A stretch of DNA of 54,284 bases from Oscillospiraceae bacterium (GCA_017412765.1 JAFPWN010000033.1:1-54284), one strand, 5' to 3'; positions 40,293 to 48,326 are shown, numbered from the stretch's first letter. Notes: generated by a model not told the origin, from the letters alone. A program made the numbers and translations.

Positions 40293-40345
40293 TTATCCTC
40301 CGATTGTATAAAAAGCCGCACATTTCCGAATTAGCAACGGCGTAT

Positions 40346-40375
40346 ATTATACAATTAAATCGGTAAAATTTTCAA
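40346..40375 (-). promoter_or_regulatory. Promoter of the ABC exporter operon
   Basis: On the minus strand TTGAAA (40375-40370), 18 bp, TATAAT (40351-40346), about 54 bp before the start codon. Confidence 0.7.
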
Positions 40376-40387
40376 GCTAAATTCTGA

Positions 40388-40669
40388 CTAAATTCGCGTC
40401 TCTCTGCCGACGCTTTTCGTGATGATGTTGCTTTTGAGCTGAACGAACCACTTTCCGTCCTCCTCGCGGAAGAGATAGGTCTGCTTGCCGTCGATAACCA
40501 CCGTATAGCGGCTCGTCGGCTTAGCCGCGGCGACTCGCTCTACCGCGCGGACGCGGTCGATCTTGAAGTCCTTGCCGTTCTCGAGCCTTATCTCGACCGG
40601 AACGCACAGCCCGCTTATCTGATGCTCCGCAAGCACCTCGACGTAGCACTTTCTTCTTGCGCAAGCCAT
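40388..40669 (-). CDS. Small protein downstream of the LexA-like repressor, unknown
   Basis: A 93-residue, mostly beta-strand-forming protein I do not recognise by name. It has two early cysteines (A-C-A-R-R-K-C-Y), a V-P-V-E-I-R-L-E-N-G-K-D-F strand pair and a basic C-terminus. The ATG overlaps the repressor stop as TGATG, which argues for co-translation and for this start rather than a longer one. Its position makes an SOS/mutagenesis-linked accessory role possible; there is no direct sequence evidence. Confidence 0.7.
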   Translation of the reverse strand: MACARRKCYVEVLAEHQISGLCVPVEIRLENGKDFKIDRVRAVERVAAAKPTSRYTVVIDGKQTYLFREEDGKWFVQLKSNIITKSVGRETRI

Positions 40670-41271
40670 CAGACCACCGCCTTTATGATATGCCGCGCAA
40701 CGCCCTGTATAGCGCACTCAGACGCCAGAATATCCGCGTAGCGCGGATTTTCTGCGTGCAGGCGCACCTTGCCCGCCTCGCGGTCGATATAGTAGCGCTT
40801 CAGTGTGTTCTCACCCTCGACGAGAGCGACGACTATCTCGCCCTCGCGCGCAGAACTGCACCGCTCTATGACGACGAGGTCGCCGGAATCTATGCCCGCG
40901 CCCTGCATACTGTCGCCGGAGGCGCGCAGGATATAGAAGTCCCCCGTGCCGAAGATCGCGTCCGGCAGGGCGACGTAAGCCTCGACCGCCTCCTCTTCCT
41001 CCTCCGGAGTTCCGCAGGGTATGGAGCCGACTATCGCGGCGCGGGAGGTGCGGCTCTCGCAAAGGCGCGTGCGCCCCGTTTCGATAACGCCGCCCCTGTA
41101 GCTTATCTCGCCCTGAAGGTCCATCGCGGCGAGGTATTTATACGCGGTCGAGCGCGCGATGCCGAACGCTTCGGCTATATCGCCCGTCGACGGCGACAGG
41201 CCGGTCTTGAGTATATTCTCCTCCGCAAAGAGGCGGATCTTTTCCATTAGAGCTTGATTTTTCGTCCGCAT
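40669..41271 (-). CDS. LexA/UmuD-like self-cleaving repressor (S24)
   Basis: A 200-residue protein with an N-terminal winged helix-turn-helix of the LexA type (about residues 8-60, P-S-T-G-D-I-A-E-A-F-G-I) and a C-terminal S24 peptidase-like domain. The cleavage site is probably C86-G87 (Cys-Gly, as in UmuD and several phage repressors, rather than LexA's Ala-Gly). The catalytic pair is S121 in S-G-D-S-M-Q-G and K158 in N-T-L-K-R. It should derepress after RecA-stimulated self-cleavage. It is divergent from an error-prone polymerase gene, with a palindromic operator at its own start. Confidence 0.92.
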   Translation of the reverse strand: MRTKNQALMEKIRLFAEENILKTGLSPSTGDIAEAFGIARSTAYKYLAAMDLQGEISYRGGVIETGRTRLCESRTSRAAIVGSIPCGTPEEEEEAVEAYVALPDAIFGTGDFYILRASGDSMQGAGIDSGDLVVIERCSSAREGEIVVALVEGENTLKRYYIDREAGKVRLHAENPRYADILASECAIQGVARHIIKAVV

Positions 41272-41283
41272 GGTGGTATCCTC

Positions 41284-41310
41284 CTATCGGAAGCAGTTTG
41301 TTTCCGATAG
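41284..41310. promoter_or_regulatory. Palindromic operator, CTATCGGAA-N9-TTCCGATAG
   Basis: A perfect 9-bp inverted repeat with a 9-bp centre, between the -10 box and the ribosome binding site of the LexA-like gene. It is the best candidate for the repressor's binding site. It differs from the Bacillus LexA box (CGAAC-N4-GTTCG). No second copy is in this intergenic region. Confidence 0.72.
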
Positions 41311-41314
41311 ATTT

Positions 41315-41365
41315 ATTATAATACGCTGTTTTTTATTTTGCAATAGGAAAAATATGTGTTATACT
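41315..41365. promoter_or_regulatory. Divergent promoters sharing one palindromic -35 box
   Basis: TTGCAA (41338-41343) is its own reverse complement. To the left on the minus strand it is followed by 17 bp and TATAAT (41320-41315) for the LexA-like gene. To the right on the plus strand, 16 bp and TATACT (41360-41365) for the polymerase gene. Confidence 0.75.
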
Positions 41366-41387
41366 TTTACTGTACGGAGGGGCGCAA

Positions 41388-42668
41388 ATGGCTGAAAAAT
41401 ACTATCTCTGCATAGACCTTAAGAGCTTTTACGCCTCTGTCGAGTGCGTTGAGCGCGGGCTTGACCCGATGACGACCGACCTCGTGGTGGCGGATCCGAG
41501 CCGCTCCGCAGGTACGATATGCCTCGCCATCTCGCCCTCGATGAAGGCGAAGGGCGTGCGCAACCGGTGCAGGGTTTTCGAGATACCGAAGGATATGGAC
41601 TACATCGTCGCGCCGCCGAGAATGGCTAAGTACATCGAGTACGCCGCCGATATTTACGGCGTGTATCTGCGCTTCATCTCCCCGGACGATATACACGTCT
41701 ATTCGATAGACGAGGCGTTTCTCGACATAACGGGATACCTCAGATTCTACAATAAAACGCCGCGTGAGATGGCGGTTTTCCTTATGGACAAGGTCACCGA
41801 GGAGGTCGGAGTCCGCGCGACCGCCGGGATAGGCACCAATATGTACCTCGCCAAAATCGCGCTCGACATAACGGCGAAGCACTCGCCGGACTTCATAGGC
41901 GAGCTCAACGAAAAAACCTACCGCGAGACGCTGTGGGATCATAAGCCCATCACCGATTTCTGGCGCATAGGCCGCGGGATCGCGAAGCGGCTCGAAAAAT
42001 ACGGCATAACCACCCAGCGCGGGATAGCGAACTGCGACGAGGAGATACTCTACCGCGAGTTCGGCATCGACGCCGAGCTGATGATAGACCACGCGTGGGG
42101 CATAGAACCGACTACGATCGCGGATATAAAGGCGTATAAGCCTCAGAGCCATTCGCTCTCCTCGGGGCAGGTGCTCATGCGCGACTATAATTTCGACGAG
42201 GCGAAGCTTATTCTGAAGGAAATGGTCGATTCGCTCTCGCTCGATATGGTCGAAAAGGGACTTGTGACGTCCTCGCTCGGTATATGGGTCGGCTACACTT
42301 CCTCGGCGCTCAGAAAGCCCGCGAAGGGTACTGTAAAGCTCGGCATCGAAACGAACGCCGACAGCGTTATGATACCGGCGGCGACCGCGGTTTTTGACAG
42401 AGTTGTCGACCGCGAAACGCCGATCCGCCGCATAAATATCGGCACGGGCGAGCTTAATCCCGACGGCGGTGTCTTCCAGCAGTCGCTCTTTACCGAGAGC
42501 GAGCACAAGGATCTCGAGAAAAACCGCAAAATTCAGGAAGCGGTGCTGAAAATAAAGAAAAAATACGGCAAAAACGCCGTTTTGAAGGGTATGGACTTTG
42601 AGGAGGGCGCGACGAGAAGAGAGCGCAATCTTCAGATCGGAGGTCACAAAAGTGGGGAAGAGACCTGA
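41388..42668 (+). CDS. Y-family translesion DNA polymerase (UvrX/UmuC-like)
   Basis: A 426-residue Y-family polymerase. Catalytic carboxylates are D10 in C-I-D-L-K-S-F-Y-A-S-V-E and D108-E109 in Y-S-I-D-E-A-F-L-D. The R-C-R-V-F-E-I and G-I-G-T-N-M-Y-L-A-K blocks resemble Bacillus UvrX/YqjW more than DinB. It carries out error-prone bypass of DNA lesions. RBS GGAGGGG. It is followed by a small partner gene and lies opposite a LexA/UmuD-like repressor, i.e. an SOS mutagenesis cassette. Confidence 0.93.
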   Translation: MAEKYYLCIDLKSFYASVECVERGLDPMTTDLVVADPSRSAGTICLAISPSMKAKGVRNRCRVFEIPKDMDYIVAPPRMAKYIEYAADIYGVYLRFISPDDIHVYSIDEAFLDITGYLRFYNKTPREMAVFLMDKVTEEVGVRATAGIGTNMYLAKIALDITAKHSPDFIGELNEKTYRETLWDHKPITDFWRIGRGIAKRLEKYGITTQRGIANCDEEILYREFGIDAELMIDHAWGIEPTTIADIKAYKPQSHSLSSGQVLMRDYNFDEAKLILKEMVDSLSLDMVEKGLVTSSLGIWVGYTSSALRKPAKGTVKLGIETNADSVMIPAATAVFDRVVDRETPIRRINIGTGELNPDGGVFQQSLFTESEHKDLEKNRKIQEAVLKIKKKYGKNAVLKGMDFEEGATRRERNLQIGGHKSGEET

Positions 42669-42867
42669 GTATAAAATGAGCCGCGCGGACAGGGCAAAGC
42701 AGTTTTCGCCATTCGACGCGCTGACCGGTCTTTCCGCTGCGCTCCGGCGCAGGCGAATGGAGCTCGGAATGCCCGAAAAGGGCGAGAATTTCGACGAGGA
42801 CATTCAGGAATATATCGACTTTGACGCCATACCAGACGATTGGTACGAGGAATCTGAAAGCGAGTGA
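42652..42867 (+). CDS. Small YolD-like partner of the Y-family polymerase
   Basis: A 71-residue protein that overlaps the end of the polymerase gene by 17 bp. The GTG at 42652 is preferred because GGAGG lies 8 bp before it. The conserved-looking core is M-S-R-A-D-R-A-K-Q-F-S-P-F-D-A-L, followed by an R-R-R-R-M-E-L segment and an acidic tail with D-D-W-Y-E-E. In Firmicutes, UvrX-type polymerases are accompanied by YolD-like small proteins of this kind. The role as polymerase accessory is inferred from that association. Confidence 0.75.
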   Translation: MGKRPEYKMSRADRAKQFSPFDALTGLSAALRRRRMELGMPEKGENFDEDIQEYIDFDAIPDDWYEESESE

Positions 42868-42877
42868 GGAAAAAACT

Positions 42878-43501
42878 ATGGTAAAGCTGTACACAAGGGA
42901 TATCTCAGAACTGTATGACGGCGCGTGGCGCGAAAAGCTCGCGCTCATCCCGTCCGACCGGCGCAAAAGGGCGCAGAATATGCGAAAGGATCACGATTCT
43001 GCGCGCTCTGTCGGCGCGTGGCTTCTTCTGCGCGACGCGATGAACGCCGAGGGCGTGGACATTGACGGGCTTGCGGTCACGAAAAACGAGTACGGCAAGC
43101 CGCGCATCGAAGGCGCGCCGGAGTTCTCCATCTCCCACGCGGGGCCGTGGGCGGCGGTTGCGGTCTCCGATTCACCCGTCGGAGTGGACGTTGAGAGCGC
43201 GCGGTGCACGATGAAGATGGCGGAGAGATTTTTCACCTCCTCCGAGCTTGAGGGCGCGGAAAAGCTCTCGGGCGAGGCGCAGGCTCTCTATCTCCAGCGG
43301 CTGTGGGTCTGCAACGAGGCGTTCGTCAAGGCGATCGGCACGGGTCTGTACACGCCGTTTTCCGCCTTCAACGTAGTCCTTGACGGCGGCGGCGCGGAGC
43401 TTGAGCAGACTCTGAGTTCCCTTCCCTTCAGGCTCGTCGAATATCCCTGCGGCGATTTCCGCATAGCCGTATGCGGGCTCGGCACCATCATCCGCGCGTA
43501 A
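42878..43501 (+). CDS. 4'-phosphopantetheinyl transferase (Sfp type)
   Basis: A 207-residue Sfp-superfamily enzyme. It has the S-I-S-H-A-G-P-W block, G-V-D-V-E with the first magnesium ligands, and the W-V-C-N-E-A-F-V-K-A-I-G helix with the catalytic glutamate and lysine. It transfers phosphopantetheine from CoA to carrier-protein serines. No polyketide or peptide synthetase is in the window, so the partner is unknown (a fatty acid carrier protein or a distant cluster). The gene follows the YolD-like gene by 10 bp, which places it in the polymerase operon. Confidence 0.9.
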   Translation: MVKLYTRDISELYDGAWREKLALIPSDRRKRAQNMRKDHDSARSVGAWLLLRDAMNAEGVDIDGLAVTKNEYGKPRIEGAPEFSISHAGPWAAVAVSDSPVGVDVESARCTMKMAERFFTSSELEGAEKLSGEAQALYLQRLWVCNEAFVKAIGTGLYTPFSAFNVVLDGGGAELEQTLSSLPFRLVEYPCGDFRIAVCGLGTIIRA

Positions 43502-44452
43502 ATGGACAGCCGGATACTTCAGAAGCTCTCCGCCGTAACGGGCGAGGAGCGCGAATACCTCGACGGGCGCGAGACCATAGCCCGCGAGCTTTACATGGGC
43601 GAGCGCAGCGACGTGGTCGAGAGCGAAAAGCTCCTCGACACCGGAAAGCTCATAACCATCCGCCCGCACACCAGATTCGTGCATTTCCCGAAGCACTCGC
43701 ACGATTACGTCGAGATGGTCTATATGCTCTCGGGTGAAACGCGGCACATAGTAAACGGCGACGAGATTACTCTCCGCGAGGGCGAGCTGCTCATTCTTGG
43801 GCAGGACGCGGTGCAGGAGATCTTCCCCGCCGGCGAGGGCGATCTGGCCGTAAACTTTATCGTGAAGCCGGAGTTTTTCGGCGGCACGCTCCCCTATCTC
43901 GGAGCGGACGACACTCCGCTCAGGAGCTTTATCCTCGCCTGCCTCTCGGGAGGCGACAATTTAGGTTATCTTCTCTTCCGCGTTTCCGGTGTGAAGCCGG
44001 TCGAAAATCTCATTGAAAATATGCTCTGGGCATTCGTGAACGAAGCTCCGAACCGCCGAAGCATTCATCAGATGACTATGGGGCTTCTCTTCGTTGAGCT
44101 GATGAACCTCACTGACCGCCTCTCGGTCGGTGAAAAGAGCAAGGAAAATCTCCTGCGCGTGCTGACGTATATCGAGGAGCATTACCGCGACGGCAGCCTT
44201 ACGGAGCTTGCGGCCGCCCTGCACTACGATACCGCGTGGCTCAGCCGCGAGATAAAGCGCCGCAGCGGTAAAAGCTACACCGAGCTTGTGCAGGAAAAGC
44301 GTCTGAGCCAGGCGGCGTGGCTGCTTCGCAACACCGATGAGAACGTCGCCGACGCCGCCTATCTTGTCGGCTACGAGAACATGAGCTACTTCCACCGCAT
44401 TTTCCGCGCCCGCTTCGGAATGAATCCCAAAGAATACCGCAGGTGCAAATAA
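43502..44452 (+). CDS. AraC-family regulator, probably of rhamnose use
   Basis: A 316-residue regulator. It has an N-terminal cupin-like sugar-sensing region (about 50-150: H-F-P-K-H-S-H-D-Y-V-E-M-V-Y) and two C-terminal AraC helix-turn-helix motifs (about 215-315, ending F-R-A-R-F-G-M-N-P-K-E-Y-R). The ATG follows the phosphopantetheinyl transferase stop with no gap, so it is co-transcribed from upstream. It immediately precedes the rhamnose operon on the same strand; by analogy with RhaS/RhaR it probably activates that operon on rhamnose. Confidence 0.88.
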   Translation: MDSRILQKLSAVTGEEREYLDGRETIARELYMGERSDVVESEKLLDTGKLITIRPHTRFVHFPKHSHDYVEMVYMLSGETRHIVNGDEITLREGELLILGQDAVQEIFPAGEGDLAVNFIVKPEFFGGTLPYLGADDTPLRSFILACLSGGDNLGYLLFRVSGVKPVENLIENMLWAFVNEAPNRRSIHQMTMGLLFVELMNLTDRLSVGEKSKENLLRVLTYIEEHYRDGSLTELAAALHYDTAWLSREIKRRSGKSYTELVQEKRLSQAAWLLRNTDENVADAAYLVGYENMSYFHRIFRARFGMNPKEYRRCK

Positions 44453-44486
44453 GGACACTTTTTCAGTCATATTAAGATATTTAAAT

Positions 44487-44536
44487 TTACCTCCGTTTTT
44501 GGCATTATGTACGTAATGAAAGGAAAACGGAGGTAA
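44487..44536 (+). promoter_or_regulatory. Inverted repeat enclosing the rhaB Shine-Dalgarno
   Basis: TTACCTCCGTTTT (44487-44499) and AAAACGGAGGTAA (44524-44536) are exact 13-bp complements. The right arm contains the GGAGG that serves the ATG at 44543; the left arm contains the anti-Shine-Dalgarno CCTCC. The 24-bp loop holds a second near-palindrome CATTATGT-ACGTAATG (44503-44518). It could be an RNA switch that hides the ribosome binding site or a nested operator for the AraC-type regulator. I find no convincing promoter in the 90-bp gap. Confidence 0.7.
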
Positions 44537-44542
44537 TTTTTT

Positions 44543-45829
44543 ATGGCTTATTACCTGGCTGTTGACATTGGCGCCTCGTCCGGGCGGCACATAGTCGCGT
44601 GGGACGGCGAGACGGGGCTTGAAACGAAAGAGGTCTACCGCTTTCCGAACGGAGTAAAAAACGAGGGCGGCAGCCTCGTCTGGGACATCGACTCGCTCAC
44701 AGAGAACGTAAAGATCGGCTTTGACATGGCTCTCGATGAGTTTCCGGACATAAAGACGTTTTCGATCGACACCTGGGGCGTGGACTACGTTCTCCTGCGC
44801 GAGGGCGGCGAGATCGTCCGGCCGGTCTATGCCTACCGCGATTCGCGTACCGAGGCGGTCATACCCGAGGTGCATGAGAAGATACCGTTTTCCGAGCTTT
44901 ACGAGCGCACCGGAATACAGTTTCAGCCCTTCAACTCCGTCTATCAGCTCTGCGATGACCTCAAAAAAGGCAGGCTGGGCGGCGTCACGCACCTTCTGAT
45001 GATCCCCGAATACCTGATGTATAAGCTGACGGGCGTTATGGCGCGCGAGTACACGAACGCGACGACGATGGGACTTGTGAGCGCCGAAACCGGAGAGTTC
45101 GATAACGAGATCCTCTCCCGTCTTTCTCTTCCGAAGTACCTCTTCCCGAAGCTCTCAAGGCCCGGAGCTTACGCCGGAGAATACAAGGGCGTCAAGTGCA
45201 TCCTCTGCGCGACGCATGACACCGGCTCCGCCGTCGAGGGCATACCGATGGATGGCGACGAGCCGTATATCTCCTCCGGGACGTGGTCGCTGCTCGGCGT
45301 CAAGACTCCGAAGCCGATCTGCGACAAAAAGAGCGAGTGCGCCAACTACTCAAACGAGGGCGGCGTAGGCTACAACCGCTATCAGAAGAACATAATGGGA
45401 ATGTGGATAGTGAACAATCTCCGCAAGGAGCTCTGCCCCGACATGCCCTTCCCCGAGATAGAAAAAGCGGCGCGGGAATCGTGCGCCGACGTGCTCGTTG
45501 ACGTGAACGCTCAGCTATTCCTCGCGCCGGAGAGCATGAAGGCCGCCTTTGATACCGCCGCAGGCGGCGCGCTGCATACCGTCGGCGACTACTTCCGCTG
45601 CGCTTTCCGCTCGCTTGCCGACAGCTATCGCGCCGCGGTAGAGGAGCTTGAGCATAACAGCGGCAGGACTTACCATAAAATATACATCGTCGGCGGCGGA
45701 GCCAAAAATCAGACGCTCAACCGCTGGACTGAGGAATTTACCGGCAAAGAGGTCGTCGCCCTGCCTATCGAGGCAACGGCGCTCGGCAATCTCAAAATTC
45801 AAAGAGAGTATTATAAGGAGGAAAAGTGA
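44543..45829 (+). CDS. rhaB: Rhamnulokinase
   Basis: A 428-residue FGGY-family carbohydrate kinase of RhaB type. The ATP/sugar site motifs are A-V-D-I-G-A-S-S-G-R-H near residue 6, D-T-W-G-V-D-Y near 76, and the C-terminal V-G-G-G-A-K-N nucleotide loop near 385. It phosphorylates L-rhamnulose at O1. It is about 50 residues shorter than the usual ~480, mainly at the C-terminus. First gene of the rhamnose operon; its stop overlaps the next gene as TGATG. Confidence 0.92.
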   Translation: MAYYLAVDIGASSGRHIVAWDGETGLETKEVYRFPNGVKNEGGSLVWDIDSLTENVKIGFDMALDEFPDIKTFSIDTWGVDYVLLREGGEIVRPVYAYRDSRTEAVIPEVHEKIPFSELYERTGIQFQPFNSVYQLCDDLKKGRLGGVTHLLMIPEYLMYKLTGVMAREYTNATTMGLVSAETGEFDNEILSRLSLPKYLFPKLSRPGAYAGEYKGVKCILCATHDTGSAVEGIPMDGDEPYISSGTWSLLGVKTPKPICDKKSECANYSNEGGVGYNRYQKNIMGMWIVNNLRKELCPDMPFPEIEKAARESCADVLVDVNAQLFLAPESMKAAFDTAAGGALHTVGDYFRCAFRSLADSYRAAVEELEHNSGRTYHKIYIVGGGAKNQTLNRWTEEFTGKEVVALPIEATALGNLKIQREYYKEEK

Positions 45830-46905
45830 TGAAAAAAGCCATCTCGATCCTACTCGCGCTCGTTATGACCCTCTCCCTCGCTCTTCCGGCGTTCGCCTAC
45901 GACGACAAGGTATTTGCCGAAAGCGAGACGCTGCCCGGTCAGATGGGCTTTGACTACGACAGCGTGACCGTAAAGAGCGGCGTAACGGTCACGTTCCGCG
46001 ACCTCGGCAGCGATCCGCAGACGCTCTGGATCCACAAGAGCCTCGCGGTCGAGGACGGCGCCGGCTTTGCCGGTCTCGGCAGCATCGCCTTTGTCGGCGA
46101 CGCAAGCTTTTCCGGCATTGATCTCTATTACACCGTCGGCGGCGCAGAGAAGCTTCTTGATCCCGTAAACCTCGCGGCGCTTATTAAGGACGATCCCGAA
46201 AACCGCAGCATCTTCAATTACAGCCGCGAGACCGGTCACTTCGTTCTCTCCGGCTACGATTTTGAGGTCGATCCCTTTGAGATCCCCGCTCCCGCGGACG
46301 GCGGAAGCTCCGGTTTCTTCGACCCCACCGTTCTCTTCGCCGAGGGACTTAAGGCTCTCGGGATCTTCAACGGCGTCGGCAATAATCCCGACGGCACCGT
46401 AAACTTCGACTTAAACCGCGCTCCCACAAGAGAAGAGGCGGTAGTTCTTCTGATCCGTCTTCTCGGCAAGGACGCCGAGGCAAGGGAATACCCCGCAGAA
46501 AAATGCCCCTTTACCGATGCCTCCGATTGGGCAAGAAGCTATCTTGCCTACGCCTATGACAACGGCATTACAAACGGCATCGGAGGCGGTCTTTTCGGAG
46601 TCGGAGAAGCCACCGTCGAGCAGTTCCAGACCTTCGTTCTCCGCGCAATGGGCTATTCCGACAAGGATGGGCTTGATTTTACCTGGGATCACCCGGAAAA
46701 GCTCGCCGAGAAGCTCGGGATCGTACTCAGCGAGAACGATAAAGCGAATTTCACTCGCGGCGTGTGCGTCCGCATCATGGAGATCGCGCTCCGCAACGCT
46801 ATGAAAACCGGCGAGCGCCTTGCAGATAAGCTCATTGAGCAGGGCGTTTTCACAAAAGAAGCATTTGAAGCCGCATTCAGCGGCTTGGATAAGGAGGATG
46901 AATAA
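45829..46905 (+). CDS. Secreted S-layer-homology (SLH) domain protein inside the rhamnose operon
   Basis: A 358-residue protein with a signal peptide (about 1-24, cleavage after A-F-A). There is an uncharacterised N-terminal domain (about 25-155, D-P-Q-T-L-W-I-H-K-S) and two SLH-like repeats (about 165-225 and 228-290, with N-R-A-P-T-R-E-E-A-V and F-T-D-A-S-D-W-A-R-S-Y). SLH domains bind pyruvylated wall polymer. The gene is coupled to rhaB upstream (TGATG) and to the isomerase downstream (TAATG), so it is expressed with rhamnose catabolism. The N-terminal domain may capture or bind a rhamnose-bearing polymer; that is inference. Confidence 0.85.
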   Translation: MKKAISILLALVMTLSLALPAFAYDDKVFAESETLPGQMGFDYDSVTVKSGVTVTFRDLGSDPQTLWIHKSLAVEDGAGFAGLGSIAFVGDASFSGIDLYYTVGGAEKLLDPVNLAALIKDDPENRSIFNYSRETGHFVLSGYDFEVDPFEIPAPADGGSSGFFDPTVLFAEGLKALGIFNGVGNNPDGTVNFDLNRAPTREEAVVLLIRLLGKDAEAREYPAEKCPFTDASDWARSYLAYAYDNGITNGIGGGLFGVGEATVEQFQTFVLRAMGYSDKDGLDFTWDHPEKLAEKLGIVLSENDKANFTRGVCVRIMEIALRNAMKTGERLADKLIEQGVFTKEAFEAAFSGLDKEDE

Positions 46906-48326
46906 TGTTAGTTGACACCAAAGCCCGCATAGGCGTATTTTCCATCGCGCTCGGCGCCTATCTGCCGCAGTTTCCCTCCCTCGTTCCGGAGTTCGAGGGA
47001 CAGTACGCGCAGTTCAAAAAGCTCATACCCGACACAGTCGAGCTTATCGACGGCGGCATAGTAACGACAAAGGAGAAGGCGATGGAGGCCGGCGACAAGT
47101 TCCGCGCAGCAGACGTTGACCTTGTCATTCTCCAGCTGCTCACTTACGCGACAAGCTACAATATGCTCCCCGCGGTGCGCGATCTCGACGTTCCCGTCGT
47201 GCTCGTGAACGTGCAGAAGAAAAAGGCGCCGGATTACGCTAACACCGACACCCCGACGTGGCTCGGAGAGCTCTACGCCTGCGGCGCCGTCGGTGAGATG
47301 GTTGCCGACCTTGAGCGCGCCGGCAAGCGCCACGCTGTGATTACCGGCGTAGTTGAGGGCGGCGACCCCGAGGTCGAGGCGGAAATTCTCGACTGGTGCC
47401 GCGCCGCGCAGGTGCGCCGCCGCTTCCGCGACACGAATCTCGCGCAGATCGGCCGTCCCTACCCCGGCATGATGGATCTCTACATCGACGAGACTAACCT
47501 CTACCACCGTATGTGGCTCTACACCAAGCAGTTCGACTGGGAGAAGATGTGGGCTATCGCGGACAACGTAACAGACGAGGCGGCGATCCGCTCCAAGGCT
47601 GAGGACATTCTCGCAACCTTCGACATTGAGGGCGGCGGAACGGTCGAAAAGGTCTGGGATATGGCAAAATACGTCGTCGCCTTTGAGCAGTGGGTCAGGG
47701 ATGAGAAGCTCGGCTTCGTCGCAAGCCACTACGACGGCTTTGCTCAGGGCGTCGCCGGAAAGCTCGACAGTATGCTGATCCCGGCGTTCTCGATGCTCAT
47801 AAAGCAGGGCACCGCCTGCGCCGTCGAGGGCGATATCAAGGTCGCAATGGCGATGAGCATCCTCAAGACCATCTCCGGCATGGGTCAGCTCAGCGAGATG
47901 TACTCCATCGACTTCAACGAGGATATCTGCATTATCGGTCACTCCGGCTCCGGCGACGCGGATATCTCGAAGGCAAAGAAGCCGACGATGAAGATAGTCC
48001 CCATATTCCACGGCAAGACCGGAGGCGGATACCTCACGCAGTTCTACCCCGCTCCCGGCCCCGTCACGTATCTCGGCATCACTCAGGACAGAGACGGTCA
48101 CTTCAAGTTCGTAGTCGCCGAGGGCGTAAACGAGGAAGGCCCGATCTTCACCTTCGGCGATACCAATATGCGCACCCGCTTCACCTGCGGCGCGCGCGAA
48201 TTCTGCAATAAGTGGAGCGAGGCAGGCCCCACACACCACATGGCAGCCGCTTCCGGCCGCCATATCGACACCATACTCAAGGTCGCAAAGATCTTCAACG
48301 TACCCGTAGACGTAATTACAAGATAG
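46905..48326 (+). CDS. L-fucose/L-arabinose isomerase family protein, probable rhamnose isomerase
   Basis: A 473-residue sugar isomerase resembling the AraA/FucI superfamily, not the classical RhaA TIM-barrel. Cues are R-I-G-V-F-S-I-A-L-G-A-Y at the N-terminus, the V-N-V-Q segment near 105, S-H-Y-D-G-F near 270, E-M-Y-S-I-D-F with a metal-type glutamate near 325, and H-H-M-A-A-A-S-G-R-H at the C-terminus. No other isomerase is in the operon, so it probably converts L-rhamnose to L-rhamnulose (or L-fucose to L-fuculose). It starts on the last base of the SLH gene. Confidence 0.85.
   Translation: MLVDTKARIGVFSIALGAYLPQFPSLVPEFEGQYAQFKKLIPDTVELIDGGIVTTKEKAMEAGDKFRAADVDLVILQLLTYATSYNMLPAVRDLDVPVVLVNVQKKKAPDYANTDTPTWLGELYACGAVGEMVADLERAGKRHAVITGVVEGGDPEVEAEILDWCRAAQVRRRFRDTNLAQIGRPYPGMMDLYIDETNLYHRMWLYTKQFDWEKMWAIADNVTDEAAIRSKAEDILATFDIEGGGTVEKVWDMAKYVVAFEQWVRDEKLGFVASHYDGFAQGVAGKLDSMLIPAFSMLIKQGTACAVEGDIKVAMAMSILKTISGMGQLSEMYSIDFNEDICIIGHSGSGDADISKAKKPTMKIVPIFHGKTGGGYLTQFYPAPGPVTYLGITQDRDGHFKFVVAEGVNEEGPIFTFGDTNMRTRFTCGAREFCNKWSEAGPTHHMAAASGRHIDTILKVAKIFNVPVDVITR

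Noticed and set aside
46908-48263. Minus-strand frame of 451 codons opposite the isomerase gene
   Set aside because: Shadow frame; the plus strand encodes a recognisable sugar isomerase linked by start/stop overlaps.
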